Positions 23,507 through 32,576 of a stretch of 64,000 bases of DNA are shown here, one piece after another. The DNA is from Varibaculum massiliense (lineage in GTDB: Bacteria > Actinomycetota > Actinomycetes > Actinomycetales > Actinomycetaceae), in the NCBI RefSeq assembly GCF_900106855.1, contig NZ_FNWI01000004.1, positions 1-64,000 on the forward strand, written 5' to 3'. The translations under genes and the position numbers were made by a program. Each line of letters begins with the position of its first letter. Positions within the stretch are counted from its first letter, which is position 1. The notes below the pieces were generated by a model. The model was not told the origin of the DNA, ran no database searches, and saw only the letters and a program-made list of their open reading frames with translations.

Positions 23507-24700
23507 ATGGCCAAGATTTTGATAGTAGGCAACGGAGGACGCGAAAACGCGATTAAACGCGCCCTTGCGGCCCACGAAATTGCCCAAACTACCTCCTCTA
23601 GTATGCAGGAAATCTTGCGGACAGCCCAGGAGTTCGCCGCGGACCTAACTATTGTGGGTAGCGAAGACCTGCTGGTAGCCGGGATTGGGGATCTGTTTAG
23701 CCAGGCCGGTATGAAACTTTTCGGTCCGGGTAAAGCAGCAGCCCGCCTAGAAGGCTCCAAAGCTTATGCCAAAGACTTTATGCGCAAATACGGGGTGAAA
23801 ACCGCCCGCTACGAAACCTTCACCGATCCGCAGGCTGCGATGGCGGGGCTAGCTGATTTCAACTTGCCGGTAGTGGTGAAAGCCTCCGGGCTAGCCGCTG
23901 GAAAAGGCGTGATTATCTGCCAGACCGCCCAAGAAGCACAAGACGCTATCTCTCAAATCATGGTGGAAGGACGCTTTGGGCAGGCCGGAGAAAAGGTAGT
24001 GCTGGAAGAATTCCTGGTGGGCAAAGAGGCCTCAATTCTCAGTCTGGCTAATGAGAAGGGGATCTTCCCGCTAGTTTCCGCTAAAGACCACAAGAAAATA
24101 GGGGAGGGGGAGACCGGTCCCAATACCGGCGGGATGGGGACTTTCGCCCCCAACCCGTTCTACACGGCGCAGCGACAAGCAGAATTTGAACGCGATATTT
24201 TGGCTCCCACCTTGAAAGGAATCCAATCCGAAGGGCTGGAATTTGCCGGCTGTATTTTCTTTGGGTTGATGCTGACTGATAATGGCACTTACCTGCTGGA
24301 ATACAATATGCGTTTTGGGGATCCGGAAACGCAAGTGGTTCTGCCCTTAGTTGAGGGTGATTTTTATGAATTGCTGGTGGCTTGTATGGAGCGGCGCCTG
24401 GACCGTGCTGATATTAAAATCCGTGATCAAAAAGCTATTTGCCTGGTGCTGGCTTCCGGAGGCTACCCGGGTAGCTACGAGAAAGGCAAAGAGATTACCG
24501 GTCTAGAAGAGGTGGATTACCTGGAAGCGGGGGTGCGCCATGAAAACGGGAAAGCCTACACTAATGGTGGTCGGGTGCTGAATCTGGTTGCTCGCGCGGA
24601 CACTTTAGAAATTGCCCGCCAGGTGGTTTATGAAAATGCCCAGAAAGTAGATTTCGAGGGTAAAACCTACCGGAAAGATATTGGCGCAGACGCGATTTAG
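23507..24700 (+). CDS. purD: phosphoribosylamine-glycine ligase
   Basis: A 397-residue ATP-grasp enzyme that makes GAR from phosphoribosylamine and glycine. I-L-I-V-G-N-G-G-R-E-N-A-I opens the N domain (normally R-E-H-A, here R-E-N-A). V-V-K-A-S-G-L-A-A-G-K-G-V-I (about 125-138) is the ATP-grasp loop, and E-Y-N-M-R-F-G-D-P-E-T-Q near 267 is the metal-binding signature. It is somewhat shorter than typical PurD because the N domain is compact. A-G-A-G-G-A-A precedes the ATG. Tenth-base spacing to purF shows operon continuity. Confidence 0.92.
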   Translation: MAKILIVGNGGRENAIKRALAAHEIAQTTSSSMQEILRTAQEFAADLTIVGSEDLLVAGIGDLFSQAGMKLFGPGKAAARLEGSKAYAKDFMRKYGVKTARYETFTDPQAAMAGLADFNLPVVVKASGLAAGKGVIICQTAQEAQDAISQIMVEGRFGQAGEKVVLEEFLVGKEASILSLANEKGIFPLVSAKDHKKIGEGETGPNTGGMGTFAPNPFYTAQRQAEFERDILAPTLKGIQSEGLEFAGCIFFGLMLTDNGTYLLEYNMRFGDPETQVVLPLVEGDFYELLVACMERRLDRADIKIRDQKAICLVLASGGYPGSYEKGKEITGLEEVDYLEAGVRHENGKAYTNGGRVLNLVARADTLEIARQVVYENAQKVDFEGKTYRKDIGADAI

Positions 24701-24709
24701 GAGCGAATT

Positions 24710-26161
24710 TTGAAGGCACAAGTCGTAAATAACCTGGGAGAAGAGTGCGGAGTTTTTGGAGTCTACGGTTCCCCTGATGCCTCCAGCCTGATCTACTACG
24801 GTCTGCATGCTTTGCAGCATCGCGGGCAAGAAGGCGCGGGCATTGCGGTCTCCGATGGGGAAACCATTCGGGTGAAAAAAGCGAAAGGCCTGGTTAGCGA
24901 GGTTTTTGATGACCCTATACGCCTCTCTAAATTAAAAGGATCGCGCGGTATCGGTCATGTGCGTTACTCGACTTCCGGTAATAACTGGAGCTGTAACCTG
25001 CAACCCTTTGTGTTTCACATGCATAATGGGAACATTGCCCTAGCCCATAATGGCAACTTGGTGAACTCCCCGGATCTAAAAATAGAGTTGGAACGGCAAG
25101 GGGCGATTTTTAACTCCAACTCCGATTCTGAAGTGCTGATGCACCTGATAGTGCGAGAACGAGGCAGCTTCTATGAGCGACTTTGTGCCGCTTTGCAGCG
25201 GCTGCGTGGCGGCTTCAGCTATCTAATCATGACCGATGACACTATGTATGGGATCGTGGATCCGCACTGTCTACGCCCCTTAGTGATTGGGAAAATGAAA
25301 ACTCGCGGTGGCTGGGCGATAGCAAGTGAAACTTGTGCTCTGGATTTAATCGGAGCCGAGTTCTATCGGGATCTGCGGGGCGGAGAAATCGCGATTATTA
25401 ATGAGGACGGGCTAAAGATTGAACGTTATTGTCCGCCTGCCGATACTTGTGTTGCCGCCATGGAATATATTTATTTTGCTCGTCCTGACTCCAATATCTT
25501 GGGGAAAAATGTTCATGCAGTGCGCAAACAATGCGGGATGACCCTAGCTCATGAACAGCCCACTCCCGGAGCCGATATTGTGATCGGGGTTCCTAACTCT
25601 TCACTCTCTGCCGCTTCTGGCTACGCGGAGGCTGCGCACCTGCCCTACGAGATGGGGTTAGTAAAGAACCAATATGTGACTCGTACCTTTATTCAGCCCA
25701 AACAGTCGCTGCGGGAAAAGGGCGTGCTGATGAAGCTATCTGCGGTCAAAGGGATTGTAGAAGGCAAATCTGTGGTGATGGTAGATGATTCCATTGTCCG
25801 CGGCACTACTTCCCGTAGGATTGTGCAGCTCCTCAAAGATGCCGGCGCCCGCGAGGTACATGTGCGGATTGCTTCTCCCGAGTTCATTTTCCCCAGTTTT
25901 TACGGCATAGATGTGTCCAATTCTGCCGAGTTAATCAGCGCCCACATGGATGTGGAGGAGCTGCAAGTCCATTTAGGGGCCGATTCCCTGGGGTATTTAT
26001 CGATACCGGGACTGGTGGCATCAGTGGGTCTGGATCTGCCTGGTAAATACGGCGGACTTTGTATGGATTCTTTCGCTGGTCACTACCCGGCAGGGCTGGG
26101 TAGTTATGAGCAAACATACCTAGAGAATCAAACCGAGATTCAAAAGAATTTCTCTGCCTAA
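24710..26161 (+). CDS. purF: amidophosphoribosyltransferase
   Basis: A 483-residue enzyme of the first committed step: PRPP plus glutamine to phosphoribosylamine. E-E-C-G-V-F-G places the glutaminase nucleophile at Cys13, implying removal of a 12-residue propeptide as in Bacillus-type PurF. H-R-G-Q-E-G-A-G and G-H-V-R-Y-S-T-S-G are in the Ntn domain, and V-V-M-V-D-D-S-I-V-R-G-T-T near 355-367 is the PRPP loop of the transferase domain. The TTG start at 24710 follows AGGAG. It is the last gene of the purine operon, although it catalyses the first step. Confidence 0.95.
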   Translation: MKAQVVNNLGEECGVFGVYGSPDASSLIYYGLHALQHRGQEGAGIAVSDGETIRVKKAKGLVSEVFDDPIRLSKLKGSRGIGHVRYSTSGNNWSCNLQPFVFHMHNGNIALAHNGNLVNSPDLKIELERQGAIFNSNSDSEVLMHLIVRERGSFYERLCAALQRLRGGFSYLIMTDDTMYGIVDPHCLRPLVIGKMKTRGGWAIASETCALDLIGAEFYRDLRGGEIAIINEDGLKIERYCPPADTCVAAMEYIYFARPDSNILGKNVHAVRKQCGMTLAHEQPTPGADIVIGVPNSSLSAASGYAEAAHLPYEMGLVKNQYVTRTFIQPKQSLREKGVLMKLSAVKGIVEGKSVVMVDDSIVRGTTSRRIVQLLKDAGAREVHVRIASPEFIFPSFYGIDVSNSAELISAHMDVEELQVHLGADSLGYLSIPGLVASVGLDLPGKYGGLCMDSFAGHYPAGLGSYEQTYLENQTEIQKNFSA

Positions 26162-26185
26162 AGCACGATTGTTACCTGACTATGC

Positions 26186-26204
26186 AAGCTAGTAAATCTA
26201 GCTT
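26186..26204. other. weak hairpin downstream of purF
   Basis: A 7-bp stem (AAGCTAG / CTAGCTT, five-base loop) between convergent genes. There is no T-run on either side, so a terminator role is uncertain. Confidence 0.3.
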
Positions 26205-26228
26205 CTCAGAGGGGATTTCGCGGGGAAT

Positions 26229-27131
26229 CTATTCTTTAGCGGCGCGAATTTTATCGCGGGCACGATAGGCGGGGATTAGCTCGGTGGCAAGCATAGCGGC
26301 AACTACTAGGGCGCCTCCGATGATCATTCGCAAGGTCACGTCCTCGCCCCCGAAAAGGACTGCAAAGGCCGCTGCGAATACCGGCTCCATAGTCATTACT
26401 ACAGCTGCTTTGGTAGGACGCAGATGTCGCTGCGCCCAGGTCTGCATGATTAAGGCTCCGATGGCTGCGAACACTACCGTGTAAAGCAGCACTGTCCACT
26501 GCCTAGCGTCCCGCGGTAGCTGCACCCCAAAGGGCAGTGCCGCTAGAAAACAGAAAACTCCAATCGCGATTAATTGGATGGCTGCCAAGGTTATGGGTTC
26601 GTCTTGAGCAGCCCAGCGCGCAGTAAGCACAATATGGAGGGCGAAAAGAGCTGCTCCCGCCAAAGTTAACAATTCCCCGAAGCCAATGGAAAAACCATCA
26701 AGACTCAAAACCATTAACCCCGCCATAGCCACTAGGGCAGCTACCAGGTTCACGGGCTTAATTTTTTCTTTGAAAAGCAACCACACTAGCAGGGGAGTAA
26801 TCACTACATACAGTCCGGTAATGAAGCCCACCACCGAGGCATCAGCGCTCTCTAAACCCTTAGTTTGTAACACTTGTGCCGCGGAATAGACTGCACCTAA
26901 AGCAAAAGCATGTTGCCAAGCTTTCTTGCTCGCCCTCTTCAGGCAAGGAAAAAATATCACTGCCGAAAGCGCGCCCGCGATCACGAATCTAACCCCTAGA
27001 AAAGATAGGGTGGTCATGTTGTTCAGCAGGTCTTTGATCAGGAAAAAGGTAGAGCCCCAAAAAGCGGTGGTTAGTATCAGCGCTAAAACTGCTAGAGACT
27101 GCAGATAGTAGCGATTGAGTGCCTTCAACAT
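26229..27131 (-). CDS. EamA-family (DMT superfamily) transporter
   Basis: A 300-residue protein with about ten transmembrane helices in two repeated EamA halves; each half shows the conserved small-residue pattern (W-G-S-T-F-F-L-I-K-D in the first helix, and G-A-L-I-M-Q-T-W-A-Q-R-H with A-V-V-M-T-M-E-P-V-F-A in the second half). These are inner-membrane exporters of metabolites such as amino acids or nucleosides. The gene converges with purF and diverges from pyrB, so a link to nucleotide metabolism is possible but unproven. Confidence 0.85.
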   Translation of the reverse strand: MLKALNRYYLQSLAVLALILTTAFWGSTFFLIKDLLNNMTTLSFLGVRFVIAGALSAVIFFPCLKRASKKAWQHAFALGAVYSAAQVLQTKGLESADASVVGFITGLYVVITPLLVWLLFKEKIKPVNLVAALVAMAGLMVLSLDGFSIGFGELLTLAGAALFALHIVLTARWAAQDEPITLAAIQLIAIGVFCFLAALPFGVQLPRDARQWTVLLYTVVFAAIGALIMQTWAQRHLRPTKAAVVMTMEPVFAAAFAVLFGGEDVTLRMIIGGALVVAAMLATELIPAYRARDKIRAAKE

Positions 27132-27330
27132 TTCCCCCCCCCTTGGCTTAGGTCGTCATTTGATTCTAGGGGGCTTAGTGGGGCTAAATCTATTTGCGGC
27201 AGTGTGTACTCCCGCACCTTGAGCAAACTATGGGGAGAAAGAGAACACAAAATCTGCCGCGAGCTGGGTTAGAGACGCGAAGCAAAGCCGCGTTGTGCTA
27301 TTCTTCCCTTCAGGAAAACGTTAGGAGCGT

Positions 27331-27409
27331 GATGGGAACCAGACGATGCTGGCAACTACCCGAGGTTTCTGTTTCCAATTCCACCCCGCTGCGGCGGGGT
27401 ATTTTTTTT
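27331..27409 (+). promoter_or_regulatory. attenuator-like leader of pyrB
   Basis: The stretch between the divergent transporter gene and pyrB contains a nested stem (GGG-CCAG at 27334-27342 with CTGG and CCC at 27349-27361). It is followed by a strong intrinsic terminator: a 7-bp stem 27383-27389 / 27394-27400, loop TGCG, then ATTTTTTTT. No upstream plus-strand gene needs terminating, so the terminator most likely controls read-through into pyrB, whose ATG is 33 bases further. The sensing mechanism is not recognised. Confidence 0.6.
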
Positions 27410-27441
27410 ATTAACAACAATCACTCGGAAAGGGCAAAATT

Positions 27442-28482
27442 ATGCCGGAAGACTATGATTTCCCACGGTTTGGGGTAGGCCAACACCTGATATCAGTGGG
27501 ACAGTTCGATCGAGAAAACTTAGGAGAACTCTTTGATCTCGCCGAGTTCTTGCGCCCAATCGCTCAGCGTAAGCAAATCTGTACCGTCCTAGATGGGGCA
27601 GTGCTTTGTTCGCTATTCTTTGAGCCCTCCACTCGTACCCGTCTGTCCTTTGAGTCTGCCTTCTTGCGGCTGGGTGGGGAAGTTGAAACTACCACCGGTT
27701 TTACTTTCTCTTCCATGGCGAAGGGGGAATCCATTGCCGACACTTCCCGAGTGGTCTCTGGCTTCACCGATGTGTTAGTAGTACGTCACCCCGATGCCGG
27801 TTCGGTTGCCGAATTTGCTCGTCACTCGGTAGTACCGGTATTAAACGCCGGAGATGGTTCCGGCGAACACCCGTCCCAAGCGCTCCTAGACGTGTTCACT
27901 ATGCGTAAAGAACTGGGGAAACGGGGTAAATCTCTAGACGGATGCACCATCGCGATTATGGGGGATTTGAAATACGGACGCACCGTCCATTCTCTGATGA
28001 AACTGATGAGCCTGTATGAGGGCGTAACTTTCCGCCTATTTTCCCCGCCTTCGCTAGAGCTTCCGGGTGAAATCGCCGAGTATGCGCTTAGCCGGGGCGG
28101 TAAAGTAATTGATTGCAATAATCAGATTGAGGCTTTAGAGGGAGCCGATACGGTTTATGCCACCCGGGTGCAGCGGGAACGGATGACCGAAGAATTGGCA
28201 AAATCAAAGGAACTGCAAGGGTGCCTGCTAGATAAAGCGATGCTGGAAGAGGCGGGAGCCAGGGATATTATTATTTGTCACCCGTTGCCGCGAGATTCGC
28301 GCCCTAACGCCCTTGACCTCTCGACCGATGTAGACGATCTGCCCGGGCTCTCCATTTTTAAGCAAACCGATAACGGAGTTTTGGTGCGGATGGCAATGTT
28401 CCTAACCACTATGGGAGTTGGCAAAGAACTGGTACAGGCCAAAACCAAACAAAAGATTTGGAAAGTTAGCCCCGAAGATTAA
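27442..28482 (+). CDS. pyrB: aspartate carbamoyltransferase catalytic chain
   Basis: A 346-residue enzyme that makes carbamoyl-aspartate in pyrimidine synthesis. F-F-E-P-S-T-R-T-R-L-S-F-E at about 55-67 binds carbamoyl phosphate, G-S-G-E-H-P-S-Q-A-L-L-D at about 140 carries the H-P-x-Q motif, G-D-L-K-Y-G-R-T-V-H-S at about 175 and H-P-L-P-R at about 278 complete the site. It is slightly longer than the E. coli chain. Ribosome site AAAGGG. No pyrI or other pyr genes follow; an AEC transporter gene comes next, after 67 bases. An attenuator-like terminator precedes it. Confidence 0.93.
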   Translation: MPEDYDFPRFGVGQHLISVGQFDRENLGELFDLAEFLRPIAQRKQICTVLDGAVLCSLFFEPSTRTRLSFESAFLRLGGEVETTTGFTFSSMAKGESIADTSRVVSGFTDVLVVRHPDAGSVAEFARHSVVPVLNAGDGSGEHPSQALLDVFTMRKELGKRGKSLDGCTIAIMGDLKYGRTVHSLMKLMSLYEGVTFRLFSPPSLELPGEIAEYALSRGGKVIDCNNQIEALEGADTVYATRVQRERMTEELAKSKELQGCLLDKAMLEEAGARDIIICHPLPRDSRPNALDLSTDVDDLPGLSIFKQTDNGVLVRMAMFLTTMGVGKELVQAKTKQKIWKVSPED

Positions 28483-28549
28483 GTGGGAGATTTTCTCAGA
28501 TAGCAATCGGACTTTAGCTTCCGGTTTCTTACCCGCGTAACCTGAATGT

Positions 28550-29461
28550 ATGGCGGGAATAATCCAGGGCTTAGCAGCAATTTGTGCGGTGGTCGCGATT
28601 GGATGGTTGCTGCGAATCCGCCGGATTATGAGTCGCGAGGTTATTGATGCCTTAGCGTTGATTGTGTACTGGGTGGCTACTCCCGCCCTGATTTTTCGCA
28701 CGGTCTCTACCTCTCCGTTAGCGGGAGCTATTGGAAAACCCTTAGCGGTGGCAGCTATCTCTGGGTGTGCAGTAGCCTTAGTCTTTGCGGTTATGGCGTT
28801 GATTTTCCGAATGCAAAGAGTCGAGCGAGCCGTGGCCACTATGAGTTCTTCGGTAACTAATGCTGCTCATATCGGGATTCCAGTTGCCGCCTACGTATTG
28901 GGAAATACTTCCGCAGTGGCGCCGGTAATCATTTTCCAGCTCTGCTTCTTAACCCCATTTTCCTTTGTGATGATTGACCTGGCAGCCAGTAAACAAAAAC
29001 TTTCGATCGGACTGGCAACCAAAATGGTTTTCAGCAACCCGATGGTGATTGCGGTGATGCTGGCACTAGCCGTAAATGCACTACAAGTTCCGATTCCGCG
29101 CTTGATTTCGTCTCTAGCTGACCTGGTAGGATCCGCGGCTCCGGCGATGGTGCTGCTGGCTTTTGGAGCTTCCCTGAAAGATATGCGCCCTAAAGAACTC
29201 AACTGGAAAACCGTAAGTCTGGTGGCTGCCTGTAAAGAGATCCTGCATCCCTTGCTTGCTTGGACCGCCGGGATGATGCTGGGGTTACATGGGCACGCGC
29301 TGCTAGCAGTCACTGTGATGGCGGCGATGCCCTCGGCGCAAAACTGTCTCGTGGCGGCTACTCGCGCCAAAGCCGGCGAACAGGTGGCCCAGGGAGGCAT
29401 TATGGTAACCACCGCCCTATTTGTGCCGGCGGTAGTGGTTATAGCTGCGCTTTTAACCTAA
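28550..29461 (+). CDS. AEC-family transporter
   Basis: A 303-residue membrane protein with about ten helices arranged in two inverted halves, as in auxin-efflux-carrier/bile-acid-type (AEC) permeases: W-V-A-T-P-A-L-I-F-R in the first half, S-S-S-V-T-N-A-A-H-I-G-I-P-V in the crossover, and A-P-A-M-V-L-L-A-F-G-A-S-L in the second half, ending with A-A-M-P-S-A-Q-N. Members export organic or amino acids. It starts 67 bases after pyrB on the same strand; the ATG has no strong ribosome site. Confidence 0.85.
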   Translation: MAGIIQGLAAICAVVAIGWLLRIRRIMSREVIDALALIVYWVATPALIFRTVSTSPLAGAIGKPLAVAAISGCAVALVFAVMALIFRMQRVERAVATMSSSVTNAAHIGIPVAAYVLGNTSAVAPVIIFQLCFLTPFSFVMIDLAASKQKLSIGLATKMVFSNPMVIAVMLALAVNALQVPIPRLISSLADLVGSAAPAMVLLAFGASLKDMRPKELNWKTVSLVAACKEILHPLLAWTAGMMLGLHGHALLAVTVMAAMPSAQNCLVAATRAKAGEQVAQGGIMVTTALFVPAVVVIAALLT

Positions 29462-29479
29462 AGCTGCGTCCAGTCCTGC

Positions 29480-30964
29480 CTATTTTTTGAATAAAGTTTT
29501 ACGGGCATAAACCGGCTCGGAAGTTACCTGTAATCCCAAATTCCGGAAAATCTGGGTATCAACCGAACCTAAAATAGTGGTGGTATGGACTTCGCAGCCC
29601 CGCAAATGTGCCAGTTCGTCTAGGGCTTTGCGCGCATTTTCATCACTGTCAGCCGAAACCGATAGCGCAATCAAAACTTCATCAGTATGCAAACGGGGAT
29701 TACGCGCTCCTAGGTGGTCAACTTTTAGGGTTTGGATGGGTTTAATGGAAGAAGGCGCCAACAGCTGGACTTCATCCGCGATTCCCGCCAACATTTTCAA
29801 GGCATTAAGTAGCATGGCAGAACAGCATCCCAGTAGGGGAGAAGTCTTGCCGGTAATAATCCGCCCATCGCTCAATTGCATAGCTGCCGCCGGAGCCCCA
29901 GTTGTGGCCTCCAGATTCAAAGCCGGACGGACTACGTAACGGTACTCTTTAGTGATTCCCAGTTTTGCCATCGTCATCGCAATCCGGTGTGACTCGATGG
30001 GGTCGGCATGAGTGGCAGCCTCGTTACCCAAAGCGTGATAGTAGCGGCGTACTACCTCTTGTTTAGCCGCCTCCTGGCAAACTAAATCATCGCTGATACA
30101 AAAACCCGCCATGTTTACGCCCATATCGGTGGGTGACTGATAGGGGCAGGAGCCTGCAAGTTGCTGTAGCAGCGAGCGCAACAGGGGAAACACTTCCACA
30201 TCCCGGTTATAGTTCACAGCCTGTTTACCGTATGCTTGCAGGTGGAAGGGGTCAATCATATTCACATCATCTAGGTCTGCAGTGGCAGCCTCATAGGCAA
30301 GATTCACCGGATGATCTAGAGGAAGATTCCAAATCGGAAAAGTTTCAAACTTGGCGTAACCAGCTTTTATACCTCGCTGATATTCGTGGTAAATCTGCGA
30401 CAAACAAGTTGCCAATTTTCCAGAACCTGGTCCGGGGGCAGTTACTACCACCAGGTCACGAGTGGTTTCTACATACTCATTGCGTCCGAAACCGTTCTCG
30501 GAAACGATTAGTTCAGTATTGGAGGGATAACCAGGAATCGTATAGTGCCGGGCAACTTTAAGCCCCGAACGCTCTAGACGTTCTTTGAATAACTTGGCAT
30601 TGTGGTTATCTTCTTCCATCTGGGTCAACACAATGTTTTCGACTAGGAATCCGCGTTCACGGAATACATCGACTAGGCGAAGGACATCCTGTTCGTAGGG
30701 GATTCCCAGATCAGCGCGAATTTTTTGGCGGTTGAGATCCTTGGCGTTGATTGCCACAATGATTTCCATTTCGTCCCGCAGGCGTTCCAGCATGGAAATT
30801 TTGTTATCAGGGGTAAATCCCGGCAATACCCGAGAGGCATGAAAATCATCGAAAAGTTTGCCCCCCATCTCCAGGTATAGCTTGCCGCCAATCTGTTTGC
30901 GGCGCTCATCAATATGTTCCGATTGTGAAGAAATATAACGCTGAGAATCAAAACCAATCCGCAT
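29480..30964 (-). CDS. DUF1846 family protein
   Basis: A 494-residue protein of the DUF1846 family, whose function is not established. The N-terminus I-G-F-D-S-Q-R-Y, the block [16 protein letters not shown] (P-loop-like, about 193-208), [13 protein letters not shown] near 232 and T-G-K-T-S-P-L-L-G near 372 are typical, and the length is normal. The P-loop-like segment suggests phosphate or nucleotide binding. It converges with the AEC transporter gene and diverges from the hypothetical gene at 31121. The ATG follows A-A-G-G at a normal distance. Confidence 0.85.
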   Translation of the reverse strand: MRIGFDSQRYISSQSEHIDERRKQIGGKLYLEMGGKLFDDFHASRVLPGFTPDNKISMLERLRDEMEIIVAINAKDLNRQKIRADLGIPYEQDVLRLVDVFRERGFLVENIVLTQMEEDNHNAKLFKERLERSGLKVARHYTIPGYPSNTELIVSENGFGRNEYVETTRDLVVVTAPGPGSGKLATCLSQIYHEYQRGIKAGYAKFETFPIWNLPLDHPVNLAYEAATADLDDVNMIDPFHLQAYGKQAVNYNRDVEVFPLLRSLLQQLAGSCPYQSPTDMGVNMAGFCISDDLVCQEAAKQEVVRRYYHALGNEAATHADPIESHRIAMTMAKLGITKEYRYVVRPALNLEATTGAPAAAMQLSDGRIITGKTSPLLGCCSAMLLNALKMLAGIADEVQLLAPSSIKPIQTLKVDHLGARNPRLHTDEVLIALSVSADSDENARKALDELAHLRGCEVHTTTILGSVDTQIFRNLGLQVTSEPVYARKTLFKK

Positions 30965-31120
30965 AAGGCCCTTCCTGTCTCACAACTTACCGGGGACAAG
31001 GCGCCCTTACCTATAATAGTGTCTACGCCCTCTAAGGGTAAACCCGCGGGAAATAGCGATTTTAATACTATTTTGTGGTTTTATAATGCGCCGCATTTGC
31101 TCGCTATTTAGAATGTTTTC

Positions 31121-31669
31121 ATGGCAGATACGCATGACCCCCAGTTTCCCTCGCAAGATCCTCCCAGCAGTTTCAACCAGTGGGAGAGTGAAGCGGCGCC
31201 TAGTAAAAAGTTTAGATCGAGTTTGCTGGTCGGGATCTTGATTGCAGTGATCGCACTGGTTGGGTTGGTTTTGGCAATCGGGGTTGGGGTTGGGGTAAAT
31301 CCTGCCCCTAAGGGCGCCTTGGGTACTTCGAGTAGCGTTTCTGCTACCGATAGTGATCAGGGAGGAAGCTCAGGTAATTCCGCGCCGAAAGTCGAATATA
31401 TTGTGACTGCGGAAGCCCCAGTCAAAATCAATTTTTCCGATAATCTCGGTGACCATCTGGAGAAATTTAACGGGGGCAAGGGCAGGTGGACTAAAAGGTT
31501 CAACCTCGAAGAATACTATGGGGACTTGAACATTCTAGTTACTAAGCAAACAGATGATTATGACAATCCCTTTACTATGACTTGCGAAATCAAAATAGAT
31601 GGGAAAACCGTTAAGAAGAGTGACGGCGAATATGCAGTTTCTTGCAACAAAATATATTATCCGCGTTAG
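31121..31669 (+). CDS. hypothetical single-pass membrane protein
   Basis: 182 residues: a cytoplasmic head (about 32 residues), one transmembrane helix at about 33-57 (LLVGILIAVIALVGLVLAIG), a Ser/Gly-rich linker, and a small extracellular domain of about 95 residues with two cysteines near the end that could form a disulfide. This resembles MmpS-like or DUF4190-associated surface proteins of actinobacteria only in layout; no family is recognised. TATAAT at 31082-31087 is a good -10 box 34 bases before the ATG. The ribosome site is weak. Confidence 0.65.
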   Translation: MADTHDPQFPSQDPPSSFNQWESEAAPSKKFRSSLLVGILIAVIALVGLVLAIGVGVGVNPAPKGALGTSSSVSATDSDQGGSSGNSAPKVEYIVTAEAPVKINFSDNLGDHLEKFNGGKGRWTKRFNLEEYYGDLNILVTKQTDDYDNPFTMTCEIKIDGKTVKKSDGEYAVSCNKIYYPR

Positions 31670-31743
31670 CTGAAACCAACATTGTTCGCCAACGGGGTGC
31701 CAGGTTTGCCCGGTGGAATCCCTTTGTCTATTAAACTCAATAT

Positions 31744-32565
31744 GTGAGCATTAAGTTAAGTAGCATCGTAAAGCGGCTAGAGGAAGTCTATCCTCCTAAT
31801 CTAGCTGAAGATTGGGATCGCGTAGGCTTGATTGCGGGACGGCCATCTTCCCCGGTGGATAAGGTTTTAGTGGCAGTAGATCCGGTAGAGAAGGTGCTTG
31901 CGGAAGCCGTTGCGAAGGGCGCGCAGCTGGTAGTGACCCACCATCCGCTCTATTTGCGAGGAACCTCTTTTGTGGCAGCCACCGACCCTAAGGGGAGCCT
32001 GGTACATGGATTAATAGAAAACGGGATTGCGCTTTTCAACGCCCACACTAATGCTGATTCCGCCACAGGTGGGGTAGCTGATTGTTTGGCTCAGGCGGTG
32101 GGGCTTGAAGACACCCGCCCATTGATTCCGCTAGACGAACATACCGGTAGCGGACGGATTGGGCGCTTATCTGCCCCGATGCCTTTAAGGGAGTTCGCTA
32201 GCAAAGTAGCGCAGAGCCTCCCCGCCTGTCCCGCTGGAATTCTAGTTGGGGGAGACCTGGACGCGCCGGTAAGCGCCATCGCGGTTAGTGGAGGGAGCGG
32301 AGATTCGTTTTTAGCAGATGCCCGCCGCGCCGGCGCAGATGTTTATATATGTGCGGACTTGCGTCACCATCCTGCCTCCGAGCATTTAGAAGGTGGCAAA
32401 CCCTATTTGATTTGCGCTACTCACTGGGCCAGCGAATGGCCGTGGGTGCCAAAGTGTGCAAACATGCTGCAGGAAAGTTTCCCGGAGGAAATAGAAGTAA
32501 TGATTTCGCGGATTTGCACCGACCCCTGGGCAGCGCGGATTACCCCGGAAAATAAAGATTGCTAA
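31744..32565 (+). CDS. NIF3/YbgI-family dinuclear metal protein
   Basis: A 273-residue member of the Nif3-like family (often named GTP cyclohydrolase I type 2 homologue). N-L-A-E-D-W-D-R-V-G-L at 19-29, V-V-T-H-H-P-L-Y-L-R-G at about 64-74 with the metal-binding histidines, H-T-N-A-D-S-A near 105, and a C-terminal C-A-T-H-W-A-S-E block contribute to the two-metal site. The biological role is unresolved; hydrolase activity is assumed. GTG start. In actinobacteria it is usually followed by a zinc-ribbon coiled-coil gene, as here (11-base gap). Confidence 0.88.
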   Translation: MSIKLSSIVKRLEEVYPPNLAEDWDRVGLIAGRPSSPVDKVLVAVDPVEKVLAEAVAKGAQLVVTHHPLYLRGTSFVAATDPKGSLVHGLIENGIALFNAHTNADSATGGVADCLAQAVGLEDTRPLIPLDEHTGSGRIGRLSAPMPLREFASKVAQSLPACPAGILVGGDLDAPVSAIAVSGGSGDSFLADARRAGADVYICADLRHHPASEHLEGGKPYLICATHWASEWPWVPKCANMLQESFPEEIEVMISRICTDPWAARITPENKDC

Positions 32566-32576
32566 AGGAGGAAGCA

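Noticed and set aside
27300..27400. T-box or SAM-type riboswitch before pyrB
   Set aside because: Some bases resemble the T-box GGTGGNACC and SAM-I cores, but the full motifs are absent and pyrB is not an expected target.
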